Assembly (NCBI RefSeq): GCF_010093595.1
Contig: NW_022985437.1
Location: 2,233,431 to 2,297,430 of the forward strand
Direction of reading: 5' to 3'
Length of the DNA stretch: 64,000 bases
Source: Mytilinidion resinicola
Lineage: Eukaryota; Ascomycota; Dothideomycetes; Mytilinidiales; Mytilinidiaceae
This document shows positions 11,891 to 23,249 of the stretch, piece by piece. The translations under genes were made by a program, and so were the position numbers. Below the pieces are notes generated by a model. It made no database searches. It had not been told where the DNA came from and saw only the letters and a program-made list of their open reading frames with translations. Position 1 is the stretch's first letter. Every line of letters starts with the position of its first letter.

Positions 11891-13448
11891 TCGCAGCCAA
11901 GCGCATAGTTGGTCTTTACGCAGTATACCCGACCTACGACCGCGCCTTTTGTTACTTGTTATTGCATTCTTGTGGGTCCAATCGACCGATACGTTGACGA
12001 CATGGGTTTCGAGGGAAGCAACCCGCCAATTTCTTTTCGGATTACAGGAATTACGAATGTCTGAGAATACTCTCGCATTTCGGAATTTCTCAACTGTGTC
12101 TGGAGACACTTTCAACAAGGATCTTTCTTACGTCCAGTTCAAATCGCACCGATGGCCTCGGGTGAACCCTCGTGGCCATTGTCTGCTAGAGAAAAGGCTC
12201 GTATCATTGATCTTTGGCGGGTTTGGGGGCGTTCGGTTGTCCAATGCATTTTCATGACGACATCTGTATCGCATTCATCCCGACCACAGTTTTCTCTGCT
12301 GGCATTGATGAGAAACCTTCTGAGAAGCGATCAGTTCCTCTTACTTTCTCTTGTATCTGTTCATGCTCTTCCCTTCGCCGGAACCACCCGACAAAACAAC
12401 CGCCACCCTTATGCCCCCTTGATGCGATTACTTGCTTGCGTTGCCTGCGTTCCCTTTGTTTTAGTGTTTTACCTTACTTGCTGTCTATGCTTTTCCCCCA
12501 CCCAGCGAATTACTGTTTATATAGGGCGGCAACGTCGCGCGTCAGACCGGACTTGCTGCCTGTCCGTCTGTCGAATGGGGCGGAAGGGCAGGAGCATAGA
12601 TGTCTATGGCCAATGGGGACGGGTATGGCTTGATTGGCTGCTGCGATCTCAATGTATAATGTTTTTTCTTCTTGATATTATGTGTGTGCGATTGCTTGGT
12701 GGTTGACGAGTGACGTTGATTTGGGTGACCGGAGTAATACAATTAATAAGATTGATGGGGCGTTTGCAGAAGAGTAGATTAGGTGAAGAGAACGCGTAGA
12801 GGTAGACGGGAGAGAGGGATATCTTATACGTCGAGGACGGAAAGAAAGATGACGGCTGGTTTCATCCTCAAAGATTACCAAGGGAGAGTCAGTCGGAAAG
12901 GTGCGATGAAGGGCTGCATGAGAAAATGAGGGATACGCAAGAAGAACGCCCATGTTTCATGCCCCACCGAACCCCAAATAACTTCATCTTACAGATCGAC
13001 CAGGGATCCAGGCCAGGATTGACCGACTTCCAGGATCAATGTTGGTGTTTCGTTGGGTCTGCCTCTCACCCCGCTATCTTCAGTTCTCGACCGCAGCACG
13101 CCGTTTCCCCCCCCGCTATTGATGCCTGGTGCACTGCCTCAGAACCTCACCGCCGCATGATAGGCCATACATCATTGCGCATAGATAATGCACTGCGACG
13201 GCCGTGAACAGGTGCTTCCTTCTATTCCATATCATCTCGGCTTTCTCAACGCCCCCATTCCAGTTCTTTCGTTCCATCTCGTTTTCTTTTCAGAGAGATT
13301 TTCCATCCTACTCCACCATCTATTTGAAGCCTGACGACATCCGGCCCCCAATTAGACCTGCGAAGGCTCTTTGTAGAGAGCATCACAAGACGGGGCGGGA
13401 CATCCTCTCTTCCACCCTTCTCGTGTCTCAACCCGAACAGCGAGAATC
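11891..13448. other. Intergenic: 3' flank and promoter
   Basis: This stretch between two plus-strand genes holds no supported coding region. It contains the 3' UTR of the SUN-family gene. Its last ~200 nt, pyrimidine-rich, are the likely promoter and leader of the CCCH gene. Confidence 0.5.
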
Positions 13449-15211
13449 ATGGCCAGCATCTCCCTGGGCGAAATCGCCTCGATAACTAAGAAGGCGTTGG
13501 AGATTATCAATGCGCTTGCGTCTGCGCCTGCGGACCTTAGGAAGGCACAGGTGAAGGTATTATTCATCCCCCTAATCTCTTTAGCCACCCTTCTTCTCTT
13601 GAAGTAACTCATCTATACACGACTTTCCGTCCCCGTACCCTCCCATCCCCCCAGTCCACCTTTCTATCTCTCTGCCCCCGCCTCCCCCTCTCCCTCTCAT
13701 CCTCCCAACCCACCCCTAACACCCCCCAGGTCTCGGCCCTAAAAATCTATCTCAGCGCCATCTCCCGCGAACGCGCCAACCCGGCCTCCAAGATCAACAA
13801 GACGGCCTCGATCCGGCGCGACGCGGAGCTGCTGCTCGGCTTCTGCCTGGCGCAGCTCGAGGCCGTGCACGCCATCAGCCGCAAGTACGCGGGGAAAGGC
13901 GCGACCATGGACCTGTGGACGCGCACCAAATGGATCGCGGGCGACTCCAAGGCGTGGGCCGAGGCGCTGAGCGAGCTGGAGGAGCTGCGCGTCGAGTTGC
14001 GCGAGTATGTGCGGGACGTGAGTTTTCGGGCCCCTCCCCCATCCCTCCTCCTTCCTCCCCCCTCCCCCCGTTCCCAATCGTACAGAAGTAATGGATAAGG
14101 GATGCCCAGCTAAAACAATTTTTTTTTCTGCTTCAAACAGGTCTGTATTGGAGTCATCGGGGTGAATGCGGTTGAAGCCGCGCTGGATGATACCGACGAC
14201 GAGGAGAAGGCGGTCGCGACGGCGATTGCGAAGAAGAACCGCAAACACCCGCGCGCCGTGTCGGCCGAGGAGCGCGCGGAGCTCGTGCAGTTCGCGCAGA
14301 CGGTCAAGGCGCAGCGGACGCCGAAGCCGAACCCGAATGGCGGCGGGAGCGCGAAGCCTAAGCCGAAACCTAAGGGCAATGCGGCACGGTTGGAGTGCTG
14401 GGTGCTTCGCACGACTTCTTCTCCGACTGGCGTGACGAAGACGTGGAAGCAGGAGAAGCGCGCGCAGTGTACGCTGAGGCAGACGGCGAAGGAGTGGAGG
14501 GAGGCGGCGGGGCCGAAGACGATTACGGCGGGGAAGGATGAGTGGGTGCAGGGGTTGCTGAAGGCGAAGAATGGGGCGGAGAAGGGTGGGGAGAAGGCGA
14601 AGTGGGTGTTTGTAGTAGGGCGGGTAGTGCAGCGCGGGTTTGTGGGGTTTGGGCTCGCGGCGACGGAGACGGTGATGGTGGTTGTGAGGAGGGAGGTGCC
14701 GATGCCGAAAGCTCTGAAGAATGTGGAAGGTAAAGGGAAAGAGGGTAAGGGGAAAGGTACCAAAGACAAGGATGGTAAAGAGAAAGATGCTAAGGAGAAG
14801 AATGGCAAGGAGAAGGATGGCAAGGAAAATGGTGCAAAGGGGAAGGAGAAAGATCCGAAAGAGAAGGATGCCAAGCAAAAAGATCCTAAGGAGAAGGACG
14901 GAGACAAGAAAGCCAAAGAGAAAGACCCTAAGCCGAAAGATCCTAAAGACAAGGATGAGAGTAAGCCAAAAACACCTCCCGCGCCCAAGAAGTCGCAAAC
15001 CGACTGCCAATACGGCTCAGAGTGTACAGCACTGGACTGCAAATACAAGCACCCACAGCGCGGGCCATGTCGGTACGGCGAAGATTGCAAGAACGACAAG
15101 TGCGGGTTTGAACACGGTGCGCGGCAGTGCAAGTTCAAGGTGTGCCGGAAGGCTGGGTGTACGTTTAAACATCGGGCGGGGCAGAGGGGGAAGGTAAAGG
15201 AGTCGACCTGA
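13449..15211 (+). CDS. Lys-rich protein with three C-terminal CCCH zinc fingers
   Basis: Three exons: 13449-13556, 13730-14017 and 14141-15211, giving 488 residues. The first donor could instead be six bases upstream, which would drop VK. Residues 1-135 are predicted helical and resemble the N-terminal helical modules of fungal scaffold proteins (DLRKAQVKVSALKIYL). A basic linker and a mixed region to about 320 follow, then roughly 80 residues of KEKD/KDPK repeats. The C-terminus from C421 has three fingers spaced C-x5-C-x4-C-x3-H, C-x5-C-x4-C-x3-H and C-x4-C-x4-C-x3-H (CRYGEDCKNDKCGFEH is the middle one). Tandem fingers of this spacing bind polyadenosine RNA in Nab2/ZC3H14. RNA binding is therefore likely, but the full architecture is not one I can name. 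Confidence 0.85.
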
Positions 15212-16040
15212 TTTGGCACAAAGATTGGGTGAAAGTGGACTGCAGCGTCTACAAGTGTGATCGGAGGTTTTAAGTGGATATATGTTCTTGTAGCGTCACT
15301 TTAAGGGGAGCATCTTCTATAAGATGGGCATGTTATTGTAGTATATGTCACTACGAGTTGAAGTAGGGATGGCCTAGCAATATGTCTGCTTTTCTGATAC
15401 CTGTAATCTTGAATGCTAGGTGGTTCTCGGCGAAGAGATGTGGGAATGCCTGTAGACACTGGAGAGGGGGATTTCCACTGTTGTCTTACCAAAACCATTT
15501 TTCATGTAGACTTTTCAAAGGCAGGTGCAGCACCACACGACAGTGATAAACTAGATCAAAGCCGACCCAACTCCTCACGTCCTATATATAGCTGTGGAAC
15601 GGTCCATTTCCATCAATCATACTGTCTCATCGAGTAAGTCTCGGCGACTAAAGGTGTTAAGTCTCGAAGGGGTTATGAAGCTTCCGTACCGTGTCGCCCG
15701 GATTCGTTGCGAGTCTTCGATAGGAGATTTCGATTTGGGGTGTGCGTCAAACGACATCGCTATTGAGCTGGGAATCAGACCTCCGACAACTGGACGGGAA
15801 AGGACCCTGCGAATCAGGCTGAACTTGGAGAGAAAAGGCGAAAGGTCAAGAATCCGACCTGATATTCCTTGGTGCTGTGGACACCCCGAAAGATGTTCGA
15901 GGGCCACTTCAACAGACCCAATGTTTCGCCAAATGTCGTCGATTCTTGACTGAGTCTTTTGATCGCGTGTGAGAAAAGCGAATGGATAGAAAAGTTTTTT
16001 CTGGGCCGGGATATCAATTCCCGACGCCTGCATTTCCCAT
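15212..16040. other. Convergent intergenic region
   Basis: This lies between the 3' ends of the CCCH gene (+) and BUD32 (-). Minus frame 15617-16048 (143 codons) overlaps the BUD32 3' end and has no recognisable domain, so I do not call it. Confidence 0.45.
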
Positions 16041-16967
16041 TCATCCAAGCATACTCCTCTTCCGCCCTCTCATCCTTACATCCTCCAGCCTTCTCAACAC
16101 CACCTTCGCCCCTTTATAGCTCTCCCCATATGTCCTCAGCACCTCTTGAAACAGCGGCTCCGCGACCGGATGCGTCGCCGCAAACGCGCGCTCTAGCACA
16201 TACAGATCCACCGCCCGATCCTCATCCTGAATCGACTGCGTCGCAAGCCCAAAGTCAATGAGCACAATATCCCCAGCTAGACTCCGAAGGTCCGCCGGAC
16301 TATCCTCTTCTCCCGTCTCCTCGCTCGCCGAGGTTTGATTTAAACTCGATTCCACATTCAGCACGCCCTCCCGCTGCGCCGAAACCGTCCCCAGTCCCCT
16401 CGCCAGACTCTCCCCAACACTCTCCACCGAGAAATGCTCTCCCCCATTCTTCTTCTTCTTCTTGCCCTCCGCCCCCCTCACCATCAAATTGCTCGTCGTC
16501 AAATCCCCATGACAAACCCCAATCTCATGCATCCTCCCCACGGCCCTGCCCACCCTCCCCATCAACCCCATCAACTCCCCCTCCCCCTCCTCCCCCCGCT
16601 TCCCCACCCACTTATCCAAAACCCGCCGCACCGTCGCCCCCTCGACCCACCCCAGCCCCAGCCACCCCTCGTCGGCGCCCAGCGCCACCACGTCCGGCAC
16701 CAGCACGCCCTCTTTCCTACACTTGACCAAGACTCTGGCTTCGGCGAGCAGGCGCTGGCGCGTGAGGCGCCGGTCGAGCAGCGGGTGGCGGTACGGCTTC
16801 GGCGGGCGGTACTTCAGCGCGACGGGCGTGCGGGAGTCGAGCAGCGTCGTGTGGAAGACGAGGGCTTCGGCGCCTTGGGTCAGCAGCCTGAGGGCGCTGT
16901 GCGAGAAGGGCGGCGGGAGCGGCAGCGGGGTAGATGCGCCGACTAGGGGGGGTTTTGTTGGGGACAT
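16041..16967 (-). CDS. BUD32: Bud32/PRPK KEOPS-complex atypical kinase
   Basis: Single exon of 308 residues from the ATG at 16967. A small-lobe Gly-loop equivalent (LTQGAEALVF, 29-38) and VALKYRPPKPYRHP are followed by the catalytic loop CHGDLTTSNLMV (152-163) and the DFG motif (LIDFGLA, 236-242). The C-terminus is short and basic (RMRGRKRSML), as in Bud32, where the tail contacts Cgi121/Kae1. KEOPS makes t6A on ANN-decoding tRNAs and affects telomeres. Unusual here is a ~55-residue insert between catalytic loop and DFG (about 166-228), starting with a poly-Lys run. An in-frame extension upstream runs 126 more codons without a stop through a (CA)n repeat. I place the start at the ATG that directly precedes the kinase fold. 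Confidence 0.93.
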   Translation of the reverse strand: MSPTKPPLVGASTPLPLPPPFSHSALRLLTQGAEALVFHTTLLDSRTPVALKYRPPKPYRHPLLDRRLTRQRLLAEARVLVKCRKEGVLVPDVVALGADEGWLGLGWVEGATVRRVLDKWVGKRGEEGEGELMGLMGRVGRAVGRMHEIGVCHGDLTTSNLMVRGAEGKKKKKNGGEHFSVESVGESLARGLGTVSAQREGVLNVESSLNQTSASEETGEEDSPADLRSLAGDIVLIDFGLATQSIQDEDRAVDLYVLERAFAATHPVAEPLFQEVLRTYGESYKGAKVVLRRLEDVRMRGRKRSMLG

Positions 16968-16986
16968 CGCGCCGAGGGTGGGAGGG

Positions 16987-17008
16987 GTGTGTGTGTGTGT
17001 GTGTGTGT
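16987..17008. repeat. (GT)11 microsatellite in BUD32 5' leader
   Basis: A perfect 22-nt GT run on the plus strand reads (CA)n on the BUD32 transcript. It ends 20 nt before the chosen start codon. Confidence 0.95.
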
Positions 17009-18056
17009 GGATTGCGGGGTTTGCTGAGGTTTGAGGGAGTGACCGGGACGTTTTAGAGGTTGTGGGTGTTTGTTTCTGAGAGGGAGGAGAGGTGAGGTGT
17101 GGAGGTTGATGGGTTCTGATATTTTGGGCTTGGCGGGGTTGTTGGAGCGGGATTCTGGCCCCACTATGGCGGGGGTGCTTCAGTGGTATGCAATCGACCG
17201 CCAGAAAGACAGATAATATGAAGATTGGAGCACTTGCAATCCGTGGCACGAGTTTTTGGATGTGCCCGGAGGGTCTCCCACAGTCATCAATATTGTCAAA
17301 GGCGTCCATCACAAGTTCAAACACAGCAAAATCAGCATAATCCACCAGATTGTGAGAATGAGTGTGTTCGCATTTATCGTCCTACATGCCGCCTTTCCCT
17401 TCACCATTCATTTTGCAAATGCCCGTCTTATGCCTTGACCCTAATCCGCCCTAAACTGGATCCCCTCAGAAAGCAGAAAAGCCAAAAACAGCAACACCCA
17501 CCCATCGCCATAACATGCCTTGTGCGAGAAAAACAGCCAAGAAGAGGGGAGAAGGATGAAAGATAAGAAAAGGAGTGCAGGAAGACCTCATAGCCGCAGG
17601 CCAGCAGGTTTTCCTTTTTCAAGAAGAAAATCAATGCATCCTCCTTCCTCCTCCCTCCCTCCCTGGGGCCTCTCGGGGAATCCCTAGTATAAAATCCGCA
17701 GGGTTGTTGTCTGTCGAGTAACTGACTCAGGCAGACCCATGATTGCAATCGAGGCAAGAAATGAAAAGAACCACGAGACCGCATGCTCATTAAAACAAGG
17801 ATCACGTAACACAAGGAAAATGGGGTGTCGTGAAGAAAGTGAAAGAGTAAGGGGAGCTGCCAAAGCTTGAAAGAGCCGAGGAAACGAAGAAGAAGAGTCG
17901 AGGAAACCGCGCGTTGTTGCCGCACGGGTTCGCACGAGACAGAGTTAAACAAGTAAGAAAATCATGATGATTGGTCGTTAAGTTAAAACATCGACAGTAT
18001 GAACAAAGAAGAGACTCTGGACTCGAGATCTACCCGATCCAGGCTTCGATCCTCCC
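17009..18056. other. Intergenic, BUD32 promoter and downstream 3' flank
   Basis: No supported gene. The left part is the 5' region of BUD32 and the right part the 3' flank of the minus-strand gene that ends at 18057. Confidence 0.45.
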
Positions 18057-19772
18057 CTAGTACATGGAGCTCTTGCGCTTCTCGGCGCTCGTCAGCACGA
18101 GCATGGGCATCTTGCGACGCTCTTCCGGGACCGGCTTGACGTCCTCGACGCAGATCTCGACCAGTCCTCCGCCAATGGATCCCTCGTCGCTGCTAACGCT
18201 GTTGGCAGTGTAGCGGCCATCAACGCTTGTCCTGTCGCGGGAACGCTCTTTCAGCTCCTTGCGCTCAGATCCGATGGCGCCGTTGGCAGCAGCGCGGAGG
18301 CTTCCAATGCTGGGTTTGCCCGAAAGGCTGCCACTTCCACCGCTGTGCACGCTGTCGGAATCGTTGTCGGAGGACAGCGAGAAGCCCATATCGGATTCGC
18401 TGACAGGCGTCATGCTTCCACCGCTGCCAGTGCGAACCCCACGGCGTTCAATCCCAGCGCGAACCAGACTGTGAACAGCACGACGGCGTTGACGGGTCGC
18501 AAAATTCTTGCTGCCTTCATGCTTTGTGGTTGGGCTAGCCTGGAGCTCCTCGAGAGGTGGAGGGCCACGGGGCTGACGGACTGGATGTTCACCGGCACGT
18601 GCCTGGCCAGGTCCGAAAGTGCCGGTCATCGGTGTCTGGGGGAAACCAGTTCGGGGCGTGAATGCCGACTTCGGTCCATCGCCCGGGAGGTCGCTGGAGT
18701 TTGTGCTGAGGGCAAGAGATGACACCATCTTCTTGTGGCCGCGGCGGAACGCGTTGGCGGAAGGGGGAGGCAGGGGCACAACATCCTGAGGTGGGCTGGG
18801 CGACTTCTTCGGGGGAGACGAGCTGCGATGATCGAACGGGTTCGAGTTCATCTCGGCGGGCGGAGATACCTCGGCACGGAAGGTTGGCGTGTTGGACTTC
18901 GGCGGCGAGTTGGTGTAGCTGGGAGTTGGCGGTGGCGGGGAACTGGCAAGCAGGCTGGCCAGCTGCTGCTGCATATTGCCTCCATTTTGCTGTGCTTGTT
19001 GGTAAGCAGGGTCGACTACGTAGTTATACTGGCTAGTCATGGGGTTGAACACAAGATAGACACCCGGCTGCCCCGTTTCCAGAGACTGGGGGGTGTTCAT
19101 GCTCATCTGCTGGCTGTAGAAGTTGTTGCCTGGGGTGTAGGGCGTGGCAGGATACTGCTGAGATTGGCGCATTCCAGCGGAGCCAATGTTCATGCCCTGG
19201 AATTGCTGGGCAGTCAGACTCAGAAGCTGTTGCTGGAGCTGCTGCTGGCGTTGCTGAAGATACATCTCCGTAGCCATGAGCTGGGCAACAACATCGGGAT
19301 CCATCTGTTCGTTGTCGAACTGGACTGGAGGAGGAGCCAGCACTTGCTCTGTGGGAGAGAAGATCTGCTGGTTCTGTCCGTATTGGTTGCGGCCAGCTGA
19401 CGAGAACGAAGATCCAACGGCAGTCTGAGGGCCGCCCTGGTTAGCTCCGCCGTAGGCCTGTCCAGAGTATCTCGACGAGTCCAATCCTCCAAATCGCTGC
19501 TGGTTGTAAGGAGCGGAAGCTGGAATGCTCGAAGGGGTGCGAGGCTCCTTGCGGAGGTTGGCAAGCAGGTGGCCTCTGCTAGTGCGAGGAGTAGGGTTTT
19601 CGACCTGATGCTCGCTGATGGACGAGATCTTGGGCGGGGAGGCGACACTGAGACGCTTGAGCTGAGAGCCCTTGCCGCGAGAAGCAAAACCAGCACCGGG
19701 AAGGCCGAGGCCGCCGTTCGGCTGGAAGTTGTTATATGTCATCTGAGCGAGACCGCCTGCGTCCATGCTCAT
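18057..19772 (-). CDS. Conserved, largely disordered fungal protein, Gln/Ser/Pro-rich
   Basis: One uninterrupted exon of 571 residues. The N-terminus (MSMDAGGLAQMTYNNFQP) is followed by Gly/Ser-rich sequence. A Gln-rich helix at about 168-195 (YLQQRQQQLQQQLL) and a PGVYLVFNPMTSQYNYVVDP element come next. A proline-rich stretch then leads to a basic block KNFATRQRRRAVHSLVRAGI and an acidic/Ser tail. The dense short motifs and the RRR block make it look like a conserved Pezizomycotina regulatory or RNA-associated protein, but I cannot assign a named family or function. Codon use and length support a real gene. The ATG is the first in frame after a long leader. Confidence 0.8.
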   Translation of the reverse strand: MSMDAGGLAQMTYNNFQPNGGLGLPGAGFASRGKGSQLKRLSVASPPKISSISEHQVENPTPRTSRGHLLANLRKEPRTPSSIPASAPYNQQRFGGLDSSRYSGQAYGGANQGGPQTAVGSSFSSAGRNQYGQNQQIFSPTEQVLAPPPVQFDNEQMDPDVVAQLMATEMYLQQRQQQLQQQLLSLTAQQFQGMNIGSAGMRQSQQYPATPYTPGNNFYSQQMSMNTPQSLETGQPGVYLVFNPMTSQYNYVVDPAYQQAQQNGGNMQQQLASLLASSPPPPTPSYTNSPPKSNTPTFRAEVSPPAEMNSNPFDHRSSSPPKKSPSPPQDVVPLPPPSANAFRRGHKKMVSSLALSTNSSDLPGDGPKSAFTPRTGFPQTPMTGTFGPGQARAGEHPVRQPRGPPPLEELQASPTTKHEGSKNFATRQRRRAVHSLVRAGIERRGVRTGSGGSMTPVSESDMGFSLSSDNDSDSVHSGGSGSLSGKPSIGSLRAAANGAIGSERKELKERSRDRTSVDGRYTANSVSSDEGSIGGGLVEICVEDVKPVPEERRKMPMLVLTSAEKRKSSMY

Positions 19773-22170
19773 TATGGGTGGTCCGGGAAGTTGTAGTGAA
19801 GAAGGTAATGCTGTGGACGGTATGACGAGGGTGTCTCAGGAAAGATACGGATCAAGCGAGACAGCCGGCAGGAACAAGCACTGAGGGTTGGCGGAGCTGA
19901 GGGAGTGTTTGACGCGCTGAGGGAGGAGCCTGGGCGCGGGTGGAGTTCTTTGTTGTAGCACGAGAGGGTTTGCCGGCAAGGCAGCCGTGGAGGTTGTCGA
20001 TGAAAATTAGATGATTAAGGATCGTAGGATCGATCGAGGTGATATGTAGCAAAAATGGTAAGGCCGGCCGACGATGTTCGCAGGAGTGTGGACGGGTCGC
20101 AGGACCAGCAGAGGCGAGGCAGCGGCGAGCGCGTCGGCTGGGCGGCGAAGCACGTTGGAGGACACGGGCAGGCCGGATAAGGGGCAGAGAAGTGAAGCAC
20201 GATGGAGCTGCGGGGATTGACAAGTGGATACAGAAAGAAGCCGCAAAGACGGGATCTACTCGGGGCTGGCCTGGATGGGCGGGCTTGCTTGCTCTGCAAA
20301 GCACGGTATTAAGGCTGCAAGCCAGGTGGAGGGTATGTAATAAGATGAAGGGCAAGCTGGGAGGCAAGCTGGTGAAGTAGAGAGCGAGGGGGAGGGGCAA
20401 GGAGCGGCGGCGGGCCGGATGAGTGAAGGAGGGGAGGTGGGAGAGGGCGAGTGAGGGAGCAGACGAGGAGGTGGTGATGGATGGGGGAGAGGATGCAAAA
20501 TGGGAACTGGGACGAGGCCGAAGCGGTCAAGGGCGCTGGAGCCGGCGCGGCATTGGCGACAACACTAGCCGGGATTGCGGCCAGTGAGGGCGTCGCGCAG
20601 CCCAGCTGCCCCCTTATCCACGGGCGCCCGCCAGCGAATCGCGCGCCGTGCTGGTGCGGCGGCGTGCTGTTCTTTGCGTGCTGACGGGCCTGTCCACGCC
20701 TGTCAGGGCCCTGACACGCATCGAATGGCCCACAGGGAGCCAGCGCGCGGCGATAGTCGCTGGCCTGCATCCGAGGGCATCGCAGCCGTGGAGAGGGCGT
20801 CTATCGAGGGTGCAGAATGCAGCGGGTGGTGTTCACCGGGCGCTTCTGGGGAGCCTCGTCCACTCACAGCGCCCTCGTCCTCCCCGCCGCGTGCTGGAAA
20901 TAACCTCGCGCATGGCAGCATGCTTCGCCAGAGCGCATGCCTGCCGGATAGCCTCACGGCCTCGAACTCGCCTGGCTGCGACGGCCAGCGCGCTTGGTTC
21001 AGATTTAGGTCGTGCTGCAGAGCTTCACGCTGCAGAGCTTCACGCTGCACTGCCCAACCCCCCGGCGACGCAGGGCTCGAAGCACCTGATGCCGTCAAGC
21101 ATGCACTCCGACAGCAGCTAACAGGTGTTTCTAACTCCGTCGCCGGCCGAAATAGACGTCAGGGGCCGGACGCCTCAATACTCAGTTCCACTTCAGGACC
21201 ATATTTCTGTGAACCACGCCTCGGTGCCCAATTGCAGACGGCGAACGCGCTGTCACAGTCCGGCCTGTCTAGCTGCTGTGCAACGAGGGCATCAAAGCGC
21301 GGCGACGGTCGCGTTTCATCCAGGCCACCGTCTGCAATTGTCTGGGGGGAGCCTGTTTGGGCATCTTGAAACCCGTCTCGCATCCGGACATCAGCCCTAG
21401 CAATCTCATCTCGCGCGCACGCGCCGATCCACGCCACTCTCTGCGCCCGTTGAAACGCCCTCTTCTGCGTCCTGCGAGCCCCGAGGTCGTTCGAGAAGAG
21501 ACCTGCTGCCACCGCGATCGCTTCGAGGCTGCTCCCTGGAATCCCCTCAGAGTCACTGCTGACTGCGAATCGCCACAGCCATCACAGCTCGGGCCAGGTT
21601 GCTTGCAGTCACCAGCACCAGCCTCAGAGTGGCTGTCAGGTCATACGTCGCCCAGGCCGTGGTTCGAAGAGGGTGAACCATGTCTCCGACTCATCAGTTT
21701 CTATCGAGCACGACGCCTCATTTCTAATTGCACTCTGTTCCTGGCCAGACCCCGTAGAATCAATAATCTTCCAGGGCTCGAGCCTTTGGAACATGGTACC
21801 TACTCATGGGAGTTCTCATCTTGGAAGGCTGGCTTCTTCTTCTCCTTGAAATACCTCGCAAGGTATTTACACGAAAGTCTTTTTTACCTAGTCTCGGCAT
21901 GGAAATGATCGTAGAAAACATTGGTGAAAGAAGACCTGAAGAATCTGGATAACCAGCATGTCACACGTTTTTGACCTTTTTGATTCGTCCTTGCATGTTG
22001 CTATTCTGCCTGTGCTCGCGGGAGAAGTGAAGTGTAGCCAGATTAGGATTTGTGGCCAGTAGGTACAGACAGCACTATGACTCCTTGACAGCCCATGAGT
22101 TGTCCCGTCCGAATGCAAAAGAAGATTCACCCGCCATCAGTCATCATCTAGCCTCCGTCAACAGCATCCC
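19773..22170. other. Long GC-rich intergenic region
   Basis: About 2.4 kb separates the disordered-protein gene (its 5' side) from the RPS3 3' end. It is GC-rich at 20.0-21.6 kb, with overlapping open frames on both strands and none with family resemblance. A 15-bp direct duplication (GCTGCAGAGCTTCAC twice) sits at 21014-21043. The part next to 19773 is the probable promoter and leader of the minus-strand gene. Confidence 0.5.
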
Positions 22171-23249
22171 CTACTCTTCAGCTGTGAATCCCTCCGCTGG
22201 CGCCTCGCCGCTCTCCGCCTGTTCCGCCTGTCTCTGGGCCTCTGCGGCCTGCTGGGCAGCCACGGCCTTTGCGCCGTAGTCCTGGGACATGGGCTGCACA
22301 ACAGTCTGCTCCTCCTTCGGCTCAATAATAGTGACGGAGTCTGGCAGCGTCTTGGTGGGGCCGGCCTTGCCCTCGGGATCCGATCCACGCATGATCTTGA
22401 CTTTGATACCCAACACACCCTGGCGGAGGAGGACGTGGCGAGTTGCCTCGTCGATAAAGTCCTTGGCTGGTTGACCAGAATGGATCATGAAGCCGTCCTG
22501 TCACAGTATTAGCCCAGCCCAATAATTTCCGACCTTCTACAATCCACATACAGTGAACTTCATGCTCTTAGCACGCGCAGCCCTCAGCTTGCCGCTGACC
22601 ACAACCTCGCAGCCCTTAGCGCCACTCTCCATGATGAACCGCAGCACACCATAGCAAGCCCGTCGCACAGCCAGACCGTTGAGCAACTTGTATCGGAGGG
22701 ATTCGCACTGGGCGACGGCCGAGAGACCGCGGTTCTGGACCTTGGCAGCGTACAGCGAGACGGAGTTTTCGGGGAACTTGAAGCGCTTCTGGATCAGCGA
22801 CGTGAGCTCGCGGATGCGGCGGCCCTGCTCGCCGAGCACTTCTTGTGTGTGGGTGGCCCGGATGATGATGTCGGTCACGGTGGGCGTGACTCGCACTTCC
22901 ACGCCCGAGTAGCCTTCCTCGGCCAGCTCGCGCTGGAAGAACTCGTTCAGCTCGGCGTAGAAGACACCGTCTGTGAAACATGGGTCAGCTTGTGTGCGCA
23001 ATTGTGTGTTGAGGCATATCGAGCTCGGAATTTTGGAAGGTTCAATGTGGACCGCTGTCGCCCTCGGGACGAGAGGCAAACGGCGCCCATTGACCGTACG
23101 AGCCGTCGTGGAGGCTATAGGGATGCGCGAAAGGATTGCATACCAGCTACGAACTTCCTCCGCTTGGAACTGGATGCGGTCAGTCATATTGGCCTCGATC
23201 GACGCACACAGCGAGATACTCACATAGCACCTCCATGAGTAGCTGCCAT
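22171..23249 (-). CDS. RPS3: 40S ribosomal protein S3 (uS3)
   Basis: Four exons: 23249-23224, 23169-23144, 22970-22552 and 22497-22171, giving 265 residues. The two first coding exons are 26 nt each and together encode [17 protein letters not shown]. The body then matches uS3 almost word for word ([48 protein letters not shown]). The KH domain spans roughly 21-95 and the C-terminal domain includes [19 protein letters not shown]. uS3 lines the mRNA entry channel of the small subunit and also has a DNA-repair-related role in some species. The Ala/Gln/Glu-rich tail is typical of fungal copies. Confidence 0.98.

Noticed and set aside
13739..15219. Long minus-strand open frames (369 and 423 codons) opposite the CCCH gene
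   Set aside because: They mirror the biased codon use of the Lys-rich gene, their translations are low-complexity Phe/Leu/Ser or Arg/Leu/Pro sequence, and the plus-strand model has zinc fingers and in-phase introns.
15617..16048. 143-codon minus frame next to BUD32
   Set aside because: It overlaps the BUD32 3' end, has no recognised domain and no supporting splice partners.
20575..21369. 264-codon plus frame upstream of RPS3 3' end
   Set aside because: Same GC-rich pattern with overlapping open frames on both strands and no family resemblance.
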